A stretch of 64,000 nt of DNA, taken from the NCBI RefSeq assembly GCF_014837295.1, contig NZ_JACYHB010000011.1:1-64000 (forward strand). Reading direction: 5' to 3'. A program made the position numbers and the translations under genes. Shown piece after piece: positions 36,569 through 46,221 of the stretch. This DNA comes from Cellulosimicrobium arenosum (GTDB taxonomy: Bacteria; Actinomycetota; Actinomycetes; Actinomycetales; Cellulomonadaceae). Each line of letters opens with the position of its first letter. The stretch's first letter is position 1. The notes beneath the pieces were generated by a model. That model saw only the letters and a program-made list of their open reading frames with translations. It ran no database searches and was not told the DNA's origin.

Positions 36569-37884
36569 CCCTGCTCCTCCTGACCAACGACAGGCTGCTC
36601 AGCCATGTCTGCATACCCTGCTCGAGGTGCGTCTGCCGCAACGAGGTGGCCGACCATGATGCTGGACGACCCCTCAGCGCGGTCGTCGTTCATGTCGCGG
36701 ACGTCATCTGCGGGGACAACCGTCGATGACGGCGTGCCGCCGTGATCTCCTCGCTCGTCAGGCGCGTCAGACGCCACGTTGCTGCCCCGTTCCGCAAGCT
36801 CCCTCGCAGCTTCGAGGTAGGCGAGCGCGCCGCTCGACCCGGCGTCGTACGTCATGACGGTCTGCCCGTAGCTCGGCGCCTCCGACACCCGCACCGACCG
36901 TGGCACCGTGGTGCGCAGGGTCTGGTCAGGGAAGTGCTCGCGAACCTCGGCGGCCACCTGCTGGGCGAGATTGGTCCGCCCGTCGTACATCGTCAGGAGG
37001 ATGGACGAGACGTGCAGGCTCGGGTTCAGATGCGACTTGATGAGTTCGATCGTCTTGAGGAGCTGGCTCAGACCCTCGAGCGCGTAGTACTCGCACTGGA
37101 TCGGGATCAGCACCTCCCGTCCCACCACGAAGGCGTTCACGGTCAGCAACCCCAGGCTCGGTGGGCAGTCGACGAGGACGTAGTCGATGGGGTCCTCACC
37201 ACGCGCGGCCCGTGCAGCGAAGTAGTCGTCGAGCGCGCGCCGCAGGCGTGTTTCACGTGAAACCAAGGACACCAGCTCGATCTCCGCACCGGACAGATCG
37301 ATCGTCGCGGGAACGCACCAGAGAGTCGGGATGTCCGGGCAACGCTGCACAGCAGACTCGAGGGGATCACCGTCCACCAGCACCTCGTAGACGGACGGGG
37401 TGCCGGCGCGGTGCTCCACACCCAGAGCAGTCGACGCATTGCCCTGCGGGTCGTTGTCGATAACCAGGACGTTGAGCCCGGCTTGGGCCAGACCGGCCGC
37501 GATGTTGACCGTCGTCGTGGTCTTGCCCACGCCACCCTTCTGGTTCGCGACCGTGATCACCCGCGTCGTCTCGGGACGCGGGAACCGACGACCGTGCAGC
37601 TCGATGCGGCGGCGCGCGTCGACAGCCAGCTGGGCTGCCAACGGCGTCGAGTCATCCGTCTCGGGGAGACTCGCCATGAGTGCAGCCCGTCGCTCGTCGT
37701 CGGGCGACGGATCACTCACGACAGCCTGCTCCGGCACCGCGCTCTCTCCTGCTCCAGCGTCGTCGATCGCCGCGCCATCCGTCACGCCCGTCCTCATCTC
37801 CTTCTCGTCCTCCACCGTCGATGTCGCCACGTTCTCGGAGTCACTGCGACGACGACCCCACGGCATCGCCCGCATCCAGCGCAT
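36565..37884 (-). CDS. parA: Chromosome-partitioning ATPase ParA
   Basis: Walker-type ATPase that positions ParB-parS complexes. The core has the deviant Walker [18 protein letters not shown], Walker A' [13 protein letters not shown], Walker [14 protein letters not shown] and the C-terminal [21 protein letters not shown]. About 120 residues of acidic, probably disordered sequence precede the core, as in several actinobacterial ParA proteins. The start is uncertain: ATG at 37884 (439 residues) begins 8 bp after rsmG and lacks a clear ribosome-binding site. A parS-like site is embedded in the coding sequence (LVSRETRL). Genes rsmG, parA and parB form one minus-strand operon. Confidence 0.94.
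   Translation of the reverse strand: MRWMRAMPWGRRRSDSENVATSTVEDEKEMRTGVTDGAAIDDAGAGESAVPEQAVVSDPSPDDERRAALMASLPETDDSTPLAAQLAVDARRRIELHGRRFPRPETTRVITVANQKGGVGKTTTTVNIAAGLAQAGLNVLVIDNDPQGNASTALGVEHRAGTPSVYEVLVDGDPLESAVQRCPDIPTLWCVPATIDLSGAEIELVSLVSRETRLRRALDDYFAARAARGEDPIDYVLVDCPPSLGLLTVNAFVVGREVLIPIQCEYYALEGLSQLLKTIELIKSHLNPSLHVSSILLTMYDGRTNLAQQVAAEVREHFPDQTLRTTVPRSVRVSEAPSYGQTVMTYDAGSSGALAYLEAARELAERGSNVASDAPDERGDHGGTPSSTVVPADDVRDMNDDRAEGSSSIMVGHLVAADAPRAGYADMAEQPVVGQEEQG
37249..37264. other. parS site 4, inside parA (one mismatch)
   Basis: TGTTTCACGTGAAACC, differing from the consensus only in the last base; read in frame as VSRET. Confidence 0.85.
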
Positions 37885-37891
37885 CACCGGT

Positions 37892-38590
37892 TCAGCGTGA
37901 CTTAGTCTGCCGCACGATGCGGACCACCGTCGTACTCTCCGCGCCAGGAAGAGTGACCGCATCCAGTACCTCGGGATCGGAACCGCCGAGCCGCCGGAGG
38001 ACCTTCCTCGCGGGTTCGATCTCTCGGGCCACGTTGCGGCCCTTGAGGACGACCATCTCTCCGCCGGGGCGCAGCAGGGGAAGCGAGATTCTCACCAGCT
38101 TGTCCAGTCCGGCGACCGCCCGCGACGTCACGGCGTCGCACTCGAACGCACCGTGAAACTCCTCAGCGCGTCCCCGCTTGATCTCGACGTTCGTGAGTCC
38201 GAGGTGCGCGCTGATGGTCGTCAGCCACTCGCACCGGCGCTCCATCGGCTCGACGAGATAGACGGTCGCGGACGGACGCATCGCCGCGACCACGATGCCC
38301 GGCAGGCCGGCGCCCGAGCCGAGGTCCCCGATCAGCCCCTCGTCCGGGAGGAACGGAACCACCGCTGCGGAGTTGAGGATGTGCCGGTCCCAGATGCGTG
38401 GGACCTCGCGGGGCCCGATGAGCCCACGCACGCCGCCCTGCGTCTCCAGCTGCTGGGCGAACTCCGCGATGATCGGATAGGCACTCCCGAAGTACTCGAC
38501 GAGTGCCGCTTCGTCGACCGATGACACCTCGAAGCCGTCAACAGCGTGCGCCGGTCCCGGCGTTCCCCCACTCACGGACTTCGCGCTCAT
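37892..38590 (-). CDS. rsmG: 16S rRNA (guanine-N7) methyltransferase RsmG (GidB)
   Basis: SAM-dependent enzyme that methylates G527 (E. coli numbering) of 16S rRNA; loss gives low-level streptomycin resistance. 232 residues with the N-terminal IWDRHILNSAAVVPFL, the SAM-binding IGDLGSGAGLPGIVVA, VEPMERRCEWL and SRAVAGLDKLVR segments. ATG at 38590 is preceded by GGAGGAG; the frame stays open upstream through a parS site but that part is not conserved-looking. First gene of the rsmG-parA-parB operon. Confidence 0.95.
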   Translation of the reverse strand: MSAKSVSGGTPGPAHAVDGFEVSSVDEAALVEYFGSAYPIIAEFAQQLETQGGVRGLIGPREVPRIWDRHILNSAAVVPFLPDEGLIGDLGSGAGLPGIVVAAMRPSATVYLVEPMERRCEWLTTISAHLGLTNVEIKRGRAEEFHGAFECDAVTSRAVAGLDKLVRISLPLLRPGGEMVVLKGRNVAREIEPARKVLRRLGGSDPEVLDAVTLPGAESTTVVRIVRQTKSR

Positions 38591-38620
38591 ATCTCCTCCA
38601 CCTCGTCGTCGACGACCCAT

Positions 38621-38636
38621 CGTTTCACGTGAAACG
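38621..38636. other. parS site 5, upstream of rsmG
   Basis: CGTTTCACGTGAAACG, a perfect palindrome with the consensus changed at both outer bases. It lies 31 bp upstream of the rsmG start and could affect its expression when ParB binds. Confidence 0.88.
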
Positions 38637-38702
38637 TCGTCTGACGTGACGCCGTGCGGGGTTCCACGCACTCCGTACGTTCGATCAGCACCGCAAGAGA
38701 AA

Positions 38703-38732
38703 GCGCCCCCTGCTCTGACGAGCAGGGGGCGC
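38703..38732 (-). terminator. Terminator of the rpmH-jag operon
   Basis: Perfect 13-bp stem GCGCCCCCTGCTC / GAGCAGGGGGCGC with a 4-nt loop, followed on the minus strand by TTTCTCTT. It separates the rpmH-rnpA-yidD-yidC-jag transcript from rsmG-parA-parB. Confidence 0.9.
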
Positions 38733-38745
38733 CGTTCCGGAGCAG

Positions 38746-39279
38746 CTAGTCCGCGGCCAGCACGACGACATAGCGCCGCGGCTCCACACCCTCGGAGTCG
38801 CTTCGCAGTCCTGCTGCGGCAACGACGTCGTGCACGACCTTCCGCTCGAAAGCGTTCAGCGGATCCATCGCGACTCGTCCTTCGCCACCCTGCACCCGCG
38901 CCACGACGTCCTCCGCCAGCACGGTCAGCTCGCGACGTCGTCGGGCGCGGTAACCCGCGACGTCGAGCATCAGCCGGCTCCGCTCGCCGGTCTTCTGCTG
39001 CACCGCCAGGCGGGTGAGCTCCTGCAGGGCGTCGAGCACATCGCCGTCCGTGCCGACGAGCGCGGAGAGGTCCTCGTCGTCCTCGGCCACCACCGAGACG
39101 GCGGCACGGTCGTGCTCGACGTCGATGTCGATGTCACCACCGAGGTCGGCGATGTCCAGAAGCTCCTCGAGATAGTCGGCAGCGATCTCGCCCTCTTCCT
39201 CGAGACGCCGGGTCAGGTCGGTGCCCGTGACGGTGTCCGAGGACCCCTCGCGAGGGACAGATGTTTCGGTCGACGGCAT
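38746..39279 (-). CDS. jag: RNA-binding protein Jag/KhpB (KH and R3H domains)
   Basis: RNA-binding protein linked to cell elongation and division in Gram-positives. 177 residues: an acidic N-terminus, a KH domain (about 55-110; VEHDRAAVSVVAEDDEDLSALVGTDGDVLDALQELTRLA) and an R3H domain (MDPLNAFERKVVHDVVAAA) near the end. The long Jag-N domain found in Firmicutes is absent, as usual in actinobacteria. It lies 36 bp after yidC and is the last gene of the operon. Confidence 0.93.
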   Translation of the reverse strand: MPSTETSVPREGSSDTVTGTDLTRRLEEEGEIAADYLEELLDIADLGGDIDIDVEHDRAAVSVVAEDDEDLSALVGTDGDVLDALQELTRLAVQQKTGERSRLMLDVAGYRARRRRELTVLAEDVVARVQGGEGRVAMDPLNAFERKVVHDVVAAAGLRSDSEGVEPRRYVVVLAAD

Positions 39280-39315
39280 CAGGTGCTCCTTCAGGGCGCC
39301 GATGGCGCCACACGT

Positions 39316-40422
39316 CTACTTCTTCTTGGGCTTCTTCGTCGCGCCGCTGCTCTGACGCGGTTGCTGACGGGGTTCCTTCTCGGTCGGGGCCGGCGAGTCC
39401 TCGATCGCCTTCTCCTTCGAGGATCCGGGTGACTCGTTCCCGGCGTCCGAACGCGCCTGCTGCGGGGTCTGCGGGGGTCGGGGTGCCACCGCGCCCTTCT
39501 GGCGGTCCTTGCGCTTGGGCTGCTGGCGCTGGCCCTTGGGCTGCTCGATCACAGGCACCTCGTCCTCGACGATGCCCTTCGCGGCGCGCTTCTTGGCCTG
39601 TCGCTCCTTCAGCATCCGCTCGGCCTCCGAACCCGGAGCCGGCATGCGACGGATCGTGTAGAACTGCTGCCCCATGGACCAGAGGTTCGTCGTGGTCCAG
39701 TAGATCAGCACGCCGACGGGGAAGTTCACGCCGGACACCGCGAAGATGAACGGGAAGACGTAGAGCATCATCTTCTGCGTCGATGCCATCGGTCCCTCGA
39801 GGGCGGACTTGGGCATGTTCTTCATCGTCAGCTGGCGCTGGGTGAAGAACGTCGTCGCGCACATCGCCACGATCAGCACGGCGATGACGAGCCTCGTCTG
39901 CAGGTCATCGGTCTGCAGGAACACGTCCGAGAGCCGAGCTCCGAACACCGAGGACTGCTCGATGTCGCTCGCGACCGATGCATCGATCGGCCCGATGGGA
40001 TCGTTCTGCCCGCTCGAGATGGGGACGAGCCCGTTCAGGACGCGGAAGAGCGCGAAGAAGATCGGCGACTGCAGCAGGATCGGCAGGCACGACGCGAACG
40101 GGTTCGTCCCGTGCTTCTTGTAGAGCGCCATCGTCTCGCGGCTCATCGCCTCACGGGACGCGGGGTCGGACTTCCCCTTGTACTTCTTCTGGATCGCCTG
40201 CATCTCCGGTTGCAGCATCTGCATGCCTCGAGAGGCCTTGATCTGCTTGAAGAACAGCGGGATCAGGATGATGCGCATGATCACCGTGAGGCCGACGATC
40301 GACAACACCCAGGCCGGACCTGGTCCGTCGGAGAAGCCGAGGAACTCGAGCCCTTGATGGCACAGGTACATGATCCAGGCAACGACCCACTCGATGGGGT
40401 AGAGGATCGCAAAGAGGTTCAT
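39316..40422 (-). CDS. yidC: Membrane protein insertase YidC
   Basis: Inserts and folds membrane proteins with or without SecYEG. 368 residues with the actinobacterial Oxa1-type layout: an N-terminal membrane segment, then IVGLTVIMRIILIPLFFKQIKASRGMQ carrying the conserved groove Arg, the LQPEMQAIQKKYK loop, FASCLPILLQSPIFFALFRVL and later membrane segments ending FPVGVLIYWTTTNLWSMGQQ. A long basic tail (KKRAAKG...KKPKKK) of about 110 residues follows, likely ribosome-binding. No large periplasmic domain, as expected outside Gram-negatives. Confidence 0.96.
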   Translation of the reverse strand: MNLFAILYPIEWVVAWIMYLCHQGLEFLGFSDGPGPAWVLSIVGLTVIMRIILIPLFFKQIKASRGMQMLQPEMQAIQKKYKGKSDPASREAMSRETMALYKKHGTNPFASCLPILLQSPIFFALFRVLNGLVPISSGQNDPIGPIDASVASDIEQSSVFGARLSDVFLQTDDLQTRLVIAVLIVAMCATTFFTQRQLTMKNMPKSALEGPMASTQKMMLYVFPFIFAVSGVNFPVGVLIYWTTTNLWSMGQQFYTIRRMPAPGSEAERMLKERQAKKRAAKGIVEDEVPVIEQPKGQRQQPKRKDRQKGAVAPRPPQTPQQARSDAGNESPGSSKEKAIEDSPAPTEKEPRQQPRQSSGATKKPKKK

Positions 40423-40482
40423 GCGCTGGTGCTCCCGGGGATTCTGGCGGCGTTCGTGGGTCGCCCATCGCTGGGCTGCGGA

Positions 40483-40833
40483 CTAGTGCGGGTGGCGTGC
40501 GGACGGGACGTCGTCGACCCCACCGAGGCTCCAGGGGTTGCACCTCAACAACCGCCAGAGTGCGAGGCCCGTACCCCGCAGCGCACCATGCCGTCGCACC
40601 GCCGTGAGAGCGTACTGCGAACAGGACGGGTAGTACTTGCATGTCGGCCCGGTCATCGGCGAGATGACCGACTGGTACGCACGAATCATCCCGACGAGTG
40701 CGAGAACCGGGACCTTCCGGACGAAACCCATCACCTGGGACAGGCGTCGAGTCGAGCCCACCTCAGGTACTGCCTCCGCGGGCTCGCGCACCTGCCTCGC
40801 GTTCTCGGGACGCACCAGCGGTTCAGTACTCAC
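40483..40833 (-). CDS. yidD: Membrane protein insertion efficiency factor YidD
   Basis: Small membrane-associated protein helping YidC-dependent insertion. 116 residues containing the family core [30 protein letters not shown] with its conserved Cys residues and [24 protein letters not shown]. The GTG at 40833 overlaps the rnpA stop (GTGA), so I prefer it to the open-frame ATG at 40860. The first about 40 residues are a non-conserved extension. Confidence 0.93.
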   Translation of the reverse strand: MSTEPLVRPENARQVREPAEAVPEVGSTRRLSQVMGFVRKVPVLALVGMIRAYQSVISPMTGPTCKYYPSCSQYALTAVRRHGALRGTGLALWRLLRCNPWSLGGVDDVPSARHPH

Positions 40834-41198
40834 GACTGCGCGCTCCCCCGTCGTTCCCACCGTGAGATCGCGCGCTCCAGACCTCGGTCCAGGTCACCGC
40901 TGAGCTCGTCGTAGGTCGAGTCCGCGGCAGGGACGAGCGCGCGCACCACCGTCCGGCTGTGCGCGGGCAGGTCGGCCAGACGGGACCCGGCGGCGGCACG
41001 GAGCCTTCGCTTGACGAGGTTGCGCTGCACGGCGTTTCCGACGGCTCTGGACACGACGAAGCCGACCAGTGGTGTCACGTCCCCCCGGATGTCCTCGGAG
41101 AGATGGACGACCATGGTCGGCCTGCCTGCGCGCACACCACCACGCACCGCCCGCTCGAAGTCAACGGAACGGCGCATTCGGTGCGCCGCAGGTAGCAC
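40830..41198 (-). CDS. rnpA: Ribonuclease P protein component
   Basis: Protein subunit of RNase P, which removes tRNA 5' leaders. 122 basic residues with [21 protein letters not shown] at the N-terminus and the RNR-type motif as [15 protein letters not shown]. Six base pairs separate it from rpmH upstream, and its stop overlaps yidD. Confidence 0.96.
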   Translation of the reverse strand: MLPAAHRMRRSVDFERAVRGGVRAGRPTMVVHLSEDIRGDVTPLVGFVVSRAVGNAVQRNLVKRRLRAAAGSRLADLPAHSRTVVRALVPAADSTYDELSGDLDRGLERAISRWERRGSAQS

Positions 41199-41204
41199 GC
41201 GTCG

Positions 41205-41342
41205 TCAGGCTGCGAGCTCGGAGCGACCCTTGCGACGGCGGGACGCAAGAATCGCGCGGCCGGCGCGGGTGCGCATCCGCAGCCGGAAGCCATGGGTCTT
41301 CGCCCGGCGTCGGGTGTTCGGCTGGAAGGTCCGCTTGCTCAC
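41205..41342 (-). CDS. rpmH: 50S ribosomal protein bL34
   Basis: 45-residue, very basic large-subunit protein ([19 protein letters not shown]...). The GTG at 41342 gives the exact family length and has GGAG 8 nt upstream; the open frame continuing to 41468 is not part of the protein. First gene of the rpmH-rnpA-yidD-yidC-jag operon. Confidence 0.97.
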   Translation of the reverse strand: MSKRTFQPNTRRRAKTHGFRLRMRTRAGRAILASRRRKGRSELAA

Positions 41343-41502
41343 GAGGTACTCCAAGAACGGGTCGGAAGGGTCATCGCCGCTGATCTCGACGATGTGACGG
41401 GTTCCGGTGGATCCCGCCGATGCTACTGGTGCAGTTCGTGGACGGTCCGTCCTCACGAACGAGCGCACGCGGGCGCGTCAAGAGCACCTGAACGGCTGTA
41501 CG

Positions 41503-41532
41503 ACGTTACGCTCCGCACGGCCTCCAGGTCAA
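41503..41532 (-). promoter_or_regulatory. Sigma-70-type promoter of rpmH
   Basis: Minus-strand TTGACC (41532-41527) and TAACGT (41508-41503) are 18 bp apart. This predicts a leader of about 150 nt before the rpmH GTG. Confidence 0.5.
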
Positions 41533-41577
41533 ACCCGATCACTCGTGCGGTGAGCAGAGGATAGTCAACCCACAGCC

Positions 41578-41598
41578 TGTGGACAACTGTGTGGACAA
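41578..41598 (+). promoter_or_regulatory. Two perfect DnaA boxes in the dnaA upstream region
   Basis: TGTGGACAA at 41578-41586 and 41590-41598, 12 bp apart, in the 409-bp rpmH-dnaA gap (41343-41751). They are suited to DnaA autoregulation and may form the left part of oriC. No gene is seen in the gap. Confidence 0.85.
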
Positions 41599-41751
41599 GC
41601 CGACTCCATGGCACGATCGTCTGCAGCAGCACCACCCGGAGAACTACTGCGTCCTGGACGGCTTCCGCGGGCCGTCCGTCTCGCGCCCCCGCGCGCGGGT
41701 CACGGCGTGATGGTCCTCGACGACGCCCGCCGCGACCTCAGAGGACAGAAC

Positions 41752-43179
41752 GTGCCCAACCCCGACGAGAACATCGCAGACGTCTGGGCACAGACCCTCA
41801 GCATCCTCGAGGCCGATCCCGACACGACCTCCCGCCAGATGGCCTTCATCCGCCTGGCGAAGCCGCTGGCCATCCTCGACGACACGGTCTTCATCGCCGT
41901 GCCCCACGAGCAGACGCGGCGCTACCTGGAGACCGGTGTGCGGACCGAGCTGGTCACCGCGATCTCGTCCTACCTGGGTCGCGACGTGCGCTTCGGGATC
42001 ACGGTGGACCCCGAGCTGAGCTCCGAGCCGGTCACCGCGCCGGCCTCGAGACCGGCGGTAGCACGTCCTCCCTATCCCGAGCTGGACGACGACGACGAGC
42101 TCCCCGAGCTCCCCGCCCCCACCCAGGTCCGACCTCAGGCGGAGCCCAGCAGGCTCAACCCGAAGTACATCTTCGAGACGTTCGTGATCGGGTCCTCCAA
42201 CCGTTTTGCCCACGCCGCTGCGGTCGCCGTCGCCGAGGCTCCCGCGAAGGCGTACAACCCGCTCTTCATCTACGGCGACTCCGGGCTCGGCAAGACCCAC
42301 CTGCTCCATGCGATCGGGCACTACGCCCACAACCTGTATCCCCACGTGCGGGTCCGCTACGTGAACTCCGAGGAGTTCACCAACGACTTCATCAACTCGA
42401 TCGGTGAGGGCAAGGCAGGGGCGTTCCAGCGCAGGTACCGGGACGTCGACGTCCTCCTCATCGACGACATCCAGTTCCTGCAGGGCAAGGAACAGACGAT
42501 GGAGGAGTTCTTCCACACCTTCAACGCGCTGCACAACGCGAACAAGCAGGTGGTGATCACCTCGGACCTTCCACCGAAGCAGCTCAACGGCTTCGAGGAC
42601 CGGCTCCGTTCGCGGTTCGAGTGGGGCCTGATCACCGACGTCCAGCCGCCCGACCTCGAGACCCGGATCGCGATCCTGCGCAAGAAGGCCAGCAACGAAC
42701 GGCTCAATGCTCCGGACGACGTCCTGTCCTACATCGGTTCGCGCATCTCCACGAACATCCGCGAGCTCGAGGGCGCTCTCATCCGCGTCACCGCCTTCGC
42801 CAACCTCAACCGGCAGCAGGTGGACCTGCCCCTGGCCGAGATCGTGCTCAAGGACCTGATCACCGACGACGACTCCGCCGAGATCACCCCCGCCTCGATC
42901 ATCGCGCAGACCGCGGCGTACTTCGGCCTGACCATCGACGACCTCTGCGGCAGCTCGCGGTCCCGCGTGCTCGTGACCGCACGACAGATCGCCATGTACC
43001 TCTGCCGAGAGCTGACCGACCTCTCCCTGCCCAAGATCGGTCAGCAGTTCGGCGGCCGCGACCACACCACGGTCATGCACGCGAACCGCAAGATCACCGA
43101 GCAGATGGCTGAACGACGGTCGACCTACAACCAGGTCACGGAGCTCACGAGCCGCATCAAGCAGCAGCACAGAGGCTGA
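41752..43179 (+). CDS. dnaA: Chromosomal replication initiator DnaA
   Basis: ATP-dependent initiator that binds DnaA boxes and opens oriC. About 475 residues: domain I ([18 protein letters not shown]), a short acidic domain II, the AAA+ domain III (Walker [10 protein letters not shown] about 175-183, Walker [10 protein letters not shown] about 235, RLRSRFEWG) and domain IV with the DNA-binding signature [15 protein letters not shown] near the end. I chose the GTG at 41752 because AGAGGAC lies 8 nt upstream and homologues begin just before DENIADVW; an ATG at 41710 in the same frame lacks a ribosome-binding site but is possible. Confidence 0.96.
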   Translation: MPNPDENIADVWAQTLSILEADPDTTSRQMAFIRLAKPLAILDDTVFIAVPHEQTRRYLETGVRTELVTAISSYLGRDVRFGITVDPELSSEPVTAPASRPAVARPPYPELDDDDELPELPAPTQVRPQAEPSRLNPKYIFETFVIGSSNRFAHAAAVAVAEAPAKAYNPLFIYGDSGLGKTHLLHAIGHYAHNLYPHVRVRYVNSEEFTNDFINSIGEGKAGAFQRRYRDVDVLLIDDIQFLQGKEQTMEEFFHTFNALHNANKQVVITSDLPPKQLNGFEDRLRSRFEWGLITDVQPPDLETRIAILRKKASNERLNAPDDVLSYIGSRISTNIRELEGALIRVTAFANLNRQQVDLPLAEIVLKDLITDDDSAEITPASIIAQTAAYFGLTIDDLCGSSRSRVLVTARQIAMYLCRELTDLSLPKIGQQFGGRDHTTVMHANRKITEQMAERRSTYNQVTELTSRIKQQHRG

Positions 43180-44051
43180 CGCCACTCCCGGGTCGACGGA
43201 CGCCGCAACAAGACGCCGCACGGACCTATGCTGTCCGCACCTGTGCACAACCTTGTGGACAATTGCCCGCACCGCGCCTCGCGGCCCCCAGATCTGTCGT
43301 CCGACGCTTCCGTACACAACGTGTGGACCGACTTGTCCACAGGCGTCCACAGGCAGCACGCGGACTCGGGAGCGGCCGTCCCGCAACGATCACAGTCGCC
43401 ATCTGTCCTGGACAATCGTCCGATTCCCGCCGGTTCGCTGGTGTTATCCCCCGTGTTCCTGTGGACGCAGGACCCGCGAACCTCACCCTCCGAGCGCACC
43501 GACCGTCGGCCCTGTGCGCACACCTGTGGATAACTGTGGACGACTCCACCCAGAGTGTGGACAACCACCCACATCGCGGTGGACAACGTGTGGGCGAAGA
43601 GGCCTCACCCACAGGCTCCGCGAGTTACCCACATTGGGTCCCCCACCTCTTCCACAAGCAAGAATGTCCTCTGACCTGCACATCAACCTGATCTCCACGG
43701 ATTCCACAGCTGCGACGACGACGACGAACCATCTCTCTCACGGGGAAATCCACACGCCTTCATCAGGCTCCGAGCCGCTTCCTCACGCGCCCCCTCGTCA
43801 GGAGCACGCCCCGATGCACGGTGCCGAGAACGTCTGCCTTCTACGGTTTCTCCCGACACCGTCCTCGCGTAGGGTTCATGCACGACAGGTCGTCTGACAC
43901 GCCCGCACCAGCACCGCACGTACCGGACCGCCCTCGCGCTCGGTGCGAGGTGGCAGCACGGACGGACCGCACGGACCCGTCCGCTCGGCGCGCTGGCGTG
44001 GAACATGTGAAGATCGAGTCCGATCCTGGATGTGGGACGAGAGGGTGTGGG
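43180..44051. other. oriC: Chromosomal replication origin oriC (dnaA-dnaN intergenic region)
   Basis: 872 bp without a gene. Between 43242 and 43633 there are at least a dozen DnaA boxes. Perfect ones are TGTGGACAA at 43254 and 43556, TTGTCCACA at 43333 and TGTGGATAA at 43525. One-mismatch boxes include TGTGCACAA 43242, TGTGGACGA 43535, GGTGGACAA 43578 and TTACCCACA 43625; weaker ones lie at 43322, 43343, 43460 and 43589. Both orientations occur. The stretch from about 43660 to 43770 is relatively AT-rich for this DNA and is the likeliest unwinding region. The last 200 bp lead into dnaN. Confidence 0.95.
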
Positions 44052-45182
44052 ATGAAGTTCCGGGTTGAGCGTGATGTCCTGGCCGACGCGGTGACCTGGA
44101 CGGCACGGACCCTGCCGACGCGACCTCCGGCCCCGGTCCTCGCGGGCGTCCGCATCGAGGCGGACGCGACCGGCACGATCGGTCTCTCGAGCTTCGACTA
44201 CGAGGTCTCGGCCCGCTCCGAGATCCCTGCCGAGGTCAGCGAGCCCGGGACGGTCCTCGTGTCCGGACGGCTGCTCGCCGAGATCTCGCGCGCGCTGCCC
44301 GCCAAGCCGGTCGACGTCGTCCTCGAGGGCAGCAAGGTCACCGTCACCTGCGGGGCGAGCAGGTTCACGCTCCTGACGATGCCGGTCGAGGAGTACCCCG
44401 CGCTCCCGCCCATGCCCGAGCTCTCGGGCACCTGCTCCGGCGACGAGTTCACGCACGCCGTCGCGCAGGTGACCGTCGCGGCGAGCCGTGACGACACGCT
44501 GCCTCTCCTGACCGGTGTCCGGGTCGAGATCGACGGTGAGCGCATCACCCTGCTCGCCACCGACCGGTACCGGCTCGCGCTGCGTGAGATGACGTGGACC
44601 CCGGTCACACCGAGCTTCTCCGCGATCGCGCTCGTGCGGGCCCGCACGCTGAACGACGTCGCCAAGTCGCTCGGCGGCTCCGGCCTCGTGAACGTCGGTC
44701 TGAACACCGGGTCGGGCGTCGACCTGATCGGCTTCGAGGCCGGCGGCCGCCACACCACGTCGCAGCTCGTCGACGGCGACTACCCGGCCGTGCGCCGGCT
44801 CTTCCCGGACGAGACCCCGATCCACGCGGTGGTCCCCACGGCGCCGCTGATCGAGGCGGCGAAGCGCGTCGCGCTCGTCGCCGAGCGCAACACCCCGATC
44901 CGCCTCTCGTTCACCGAGGGACAGGTCGTGCTCGACGCCGGGCAGGGCGACGACGCGCAGGCCTCGGAGGCGCTCGAGGCCGTCCTCGTCGGCGAGGACA
45001 TCTCGGTCGCGTTCAACCCCCAGTTCCTGCTGGACGGTCTGGGCGCACTGGGTACCGACTTCGTGCGGCTCGGGTTCACGCACCCCAACAAGCCCGTGGA
45101 GTTCACGGGTCAGGGTTCGCTCGACGGCGACGCCTCCTCCGCCTACCGCTACCTGCTCGTCCCCATCCGGTTCGCGGGTTGA
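44052..45182 (+). CDS. dnaN: DNA polymerase III beta sliding clamp
   Basis: Ring-shaped processivity clamp that holds polymerase on DNA. 376 residues with three repeated clamp domains; MKFRVERDVLADAVTWTARTLPTRPPAPVLAG is the standard start, and LLATDRYRLALRE and the C-terminal YRYLLVPIRF are conserved (the latter at the hydrophobic binding cleft). ATG at 44052 follows GAGAGGG. The open frame extending upstream into oriC is not coding. Confidence 0.97.
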   Translation: MKFRVERDVLADAVTWTARTLPTRPPAPVLAGVRIEADATGTIGLSSFDYEVSARSEIPAEVSEPGTVLVSGRLLAEISRALPAKPVDVVLEGSKVTVTCGASRFTLLTMPVEEYPALPPMPELSGTCSGDEFTHAVAQVTVAASRDDTLPLLTGVRVEIDGERITLLATDRYRLALREMTWTPVTPSFSAIALVRARTLNDVAKSLGGSGLVNVGLNTGSGVDLIGFEAGGRHTTSQLVDGDYPAVRRLFPDETPIHAVVPTAPLIEAAKRVALVAERNTPIRLSFTEGQVVLDAGQGDDAQASEALEAVLVGEDISVAFNPQFLLDGLGALGTDFVRLGFTHPNKPVEFTGQGSLDGDASSAYRYLLVPIRFAG

Positions 45183-45252
45183 CGAGCACACCCGCCCACC
45201 GGCGGCTCACCCCTCGGTAGCAGTCAGCCCCACCCGCCACAGGAGGTCTTCC

Positions 45253-46191
45253 ATGGTCAGCAGGATCGGACTCGTCGGTCTCGGGAAGATGGGCGACAAC
45301 ATGCGGTCGCGGGTCCGCGCCGCGGGGATCGAGGTCACGGGCTACGACCCTCGACCGGAGGTGTCCGACGTCGCGTCGCTCGCCGACCTGGTCGCGGCAC
45401 TCCCGTCGGACGAGCCCCGCGTGGTGTGGGTGATGGTCCCTGCCGGCGAGCCGACGCGCAGCTCCGTGGACGCCCTGGCGGGTCTCCTGGGCTCGGGCGA
45501 CGTCGTGATCGAGGGCGGCAACTCCCACTACGTCGAGGACCAGGAGCGCGCCGCCCAGCTTGCCGAGAAGGGGATCGGCTACATCGACGTCGGCGTCTCC
45601 GGCGGTGTCTGGGGGCTCGACAACGGGTACGGGCTCATGGTCGGTGGCGACCGGGACGTCGTCGAGACGGCGATGCCCGTGTTCGACGCCCTGCGACCGG
45701 ACGGTCCCCGCGAGGAGGGATTCGTCCACGCCGGCGAGGTCGGGGCCGGGCACTTCGCGAAGATGGTCCACAACGGCATCGAGTACGGGCTGATGCAGGC
45801 GTACGCGGAGGGCTACGAGCTCCTCGCGGCGAAGAAGGGACTCGTGACGGACGTCCACGGCACGATGAAGGCCTGGACCCGCGGCACCGTGGTCCGTTCG
45901 TGGCTGCTCGACCTCTTCGTCCGTGCGCTCGAGGAGGACCCTAGCCTCGCCGAGATCACCGACTGGGTGGACGACTCCGGCGAGGGGCGGTGGACCGTCG
46001 ACGAGGCCATCGACAACGCCGTACCTCTCCCCGTCATCTCGGCGGCGCTGTTCGCACGGTTCGCCTCGCGGCAGCAGTCCTCACCCGCGATGAAGGCCGT
46101 CGCCGCGCTCCGTCAGCAGTTCGGCGGGCACGCGGTCCGGGCGGCCGGTCCTACGTCGCCCGGTGCCGGCCCCCTCGAGCCACCCGCCTGA
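45253..46191 (+). CDS. gnd: 6-phosphogluconate dehydrogenase (short, GndA/YqeC type)
   Basis: Oxidative pentose-phosphate enzyme making ribulose 5-phosphate, CO2 and NAD(P)H. 312 residues: the Rossmann fold GLVGLGKMGDNM, substrate-binding EGGNSHY and DVGVSGGVWGL, and the catalytic Lys in HFAKMVHNGIEYG (about 169). The length is that of the short decarboxylating class, not the 470-residue E. coli type. CAGGAGG precedes the ATG. Location between dnaN and recF is usual in Streptomyces and relatives. Confidence 0.95.
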   Translation: MVSRIGLVGLGKMGDNMRSRVRAAGIEVTGYDPRPEVSDVASLADLVAALPSDEPRVVWVMVPAGEPTRSSVDALAGLLGSGDVVIEGGNSHYVEDQERAAQLAEKGIGYIDVGVSGGVWGLDNGYGLMVGGDRDVVETAMPVFDALRPDGPREEGFVHAGEVGAGHFAKMVHNGIEYGLMQAYAEGYELLAAKKGLVTDVHGTMKAWTRGTVVRSWLLDLFVRALEEDPSLAEITDWVDDSGEGRWTVDEAIDNAVPLPVISAALFARFASRQQSSPAMKAVAALRQQFGGHAVRAAGPTSPGAGPLEPPA

Positions 46192-46221
46192 CCGGGACGG
46201 ACCCGTCCCGCACCCATCGGT

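Noticed and set aside
38591-38671. N-terminal extension of RsmG through a parS site
   Set aside because: The ATG at 38590 has a strong GGAGGAG site and matches the family length.
43821-44051. In-frame extension of dnaN upstream of 44052
   Set aside because: DnaN homologues start at MKFRVERD and the upstream part lies in the origin region with low similarity to any protein.
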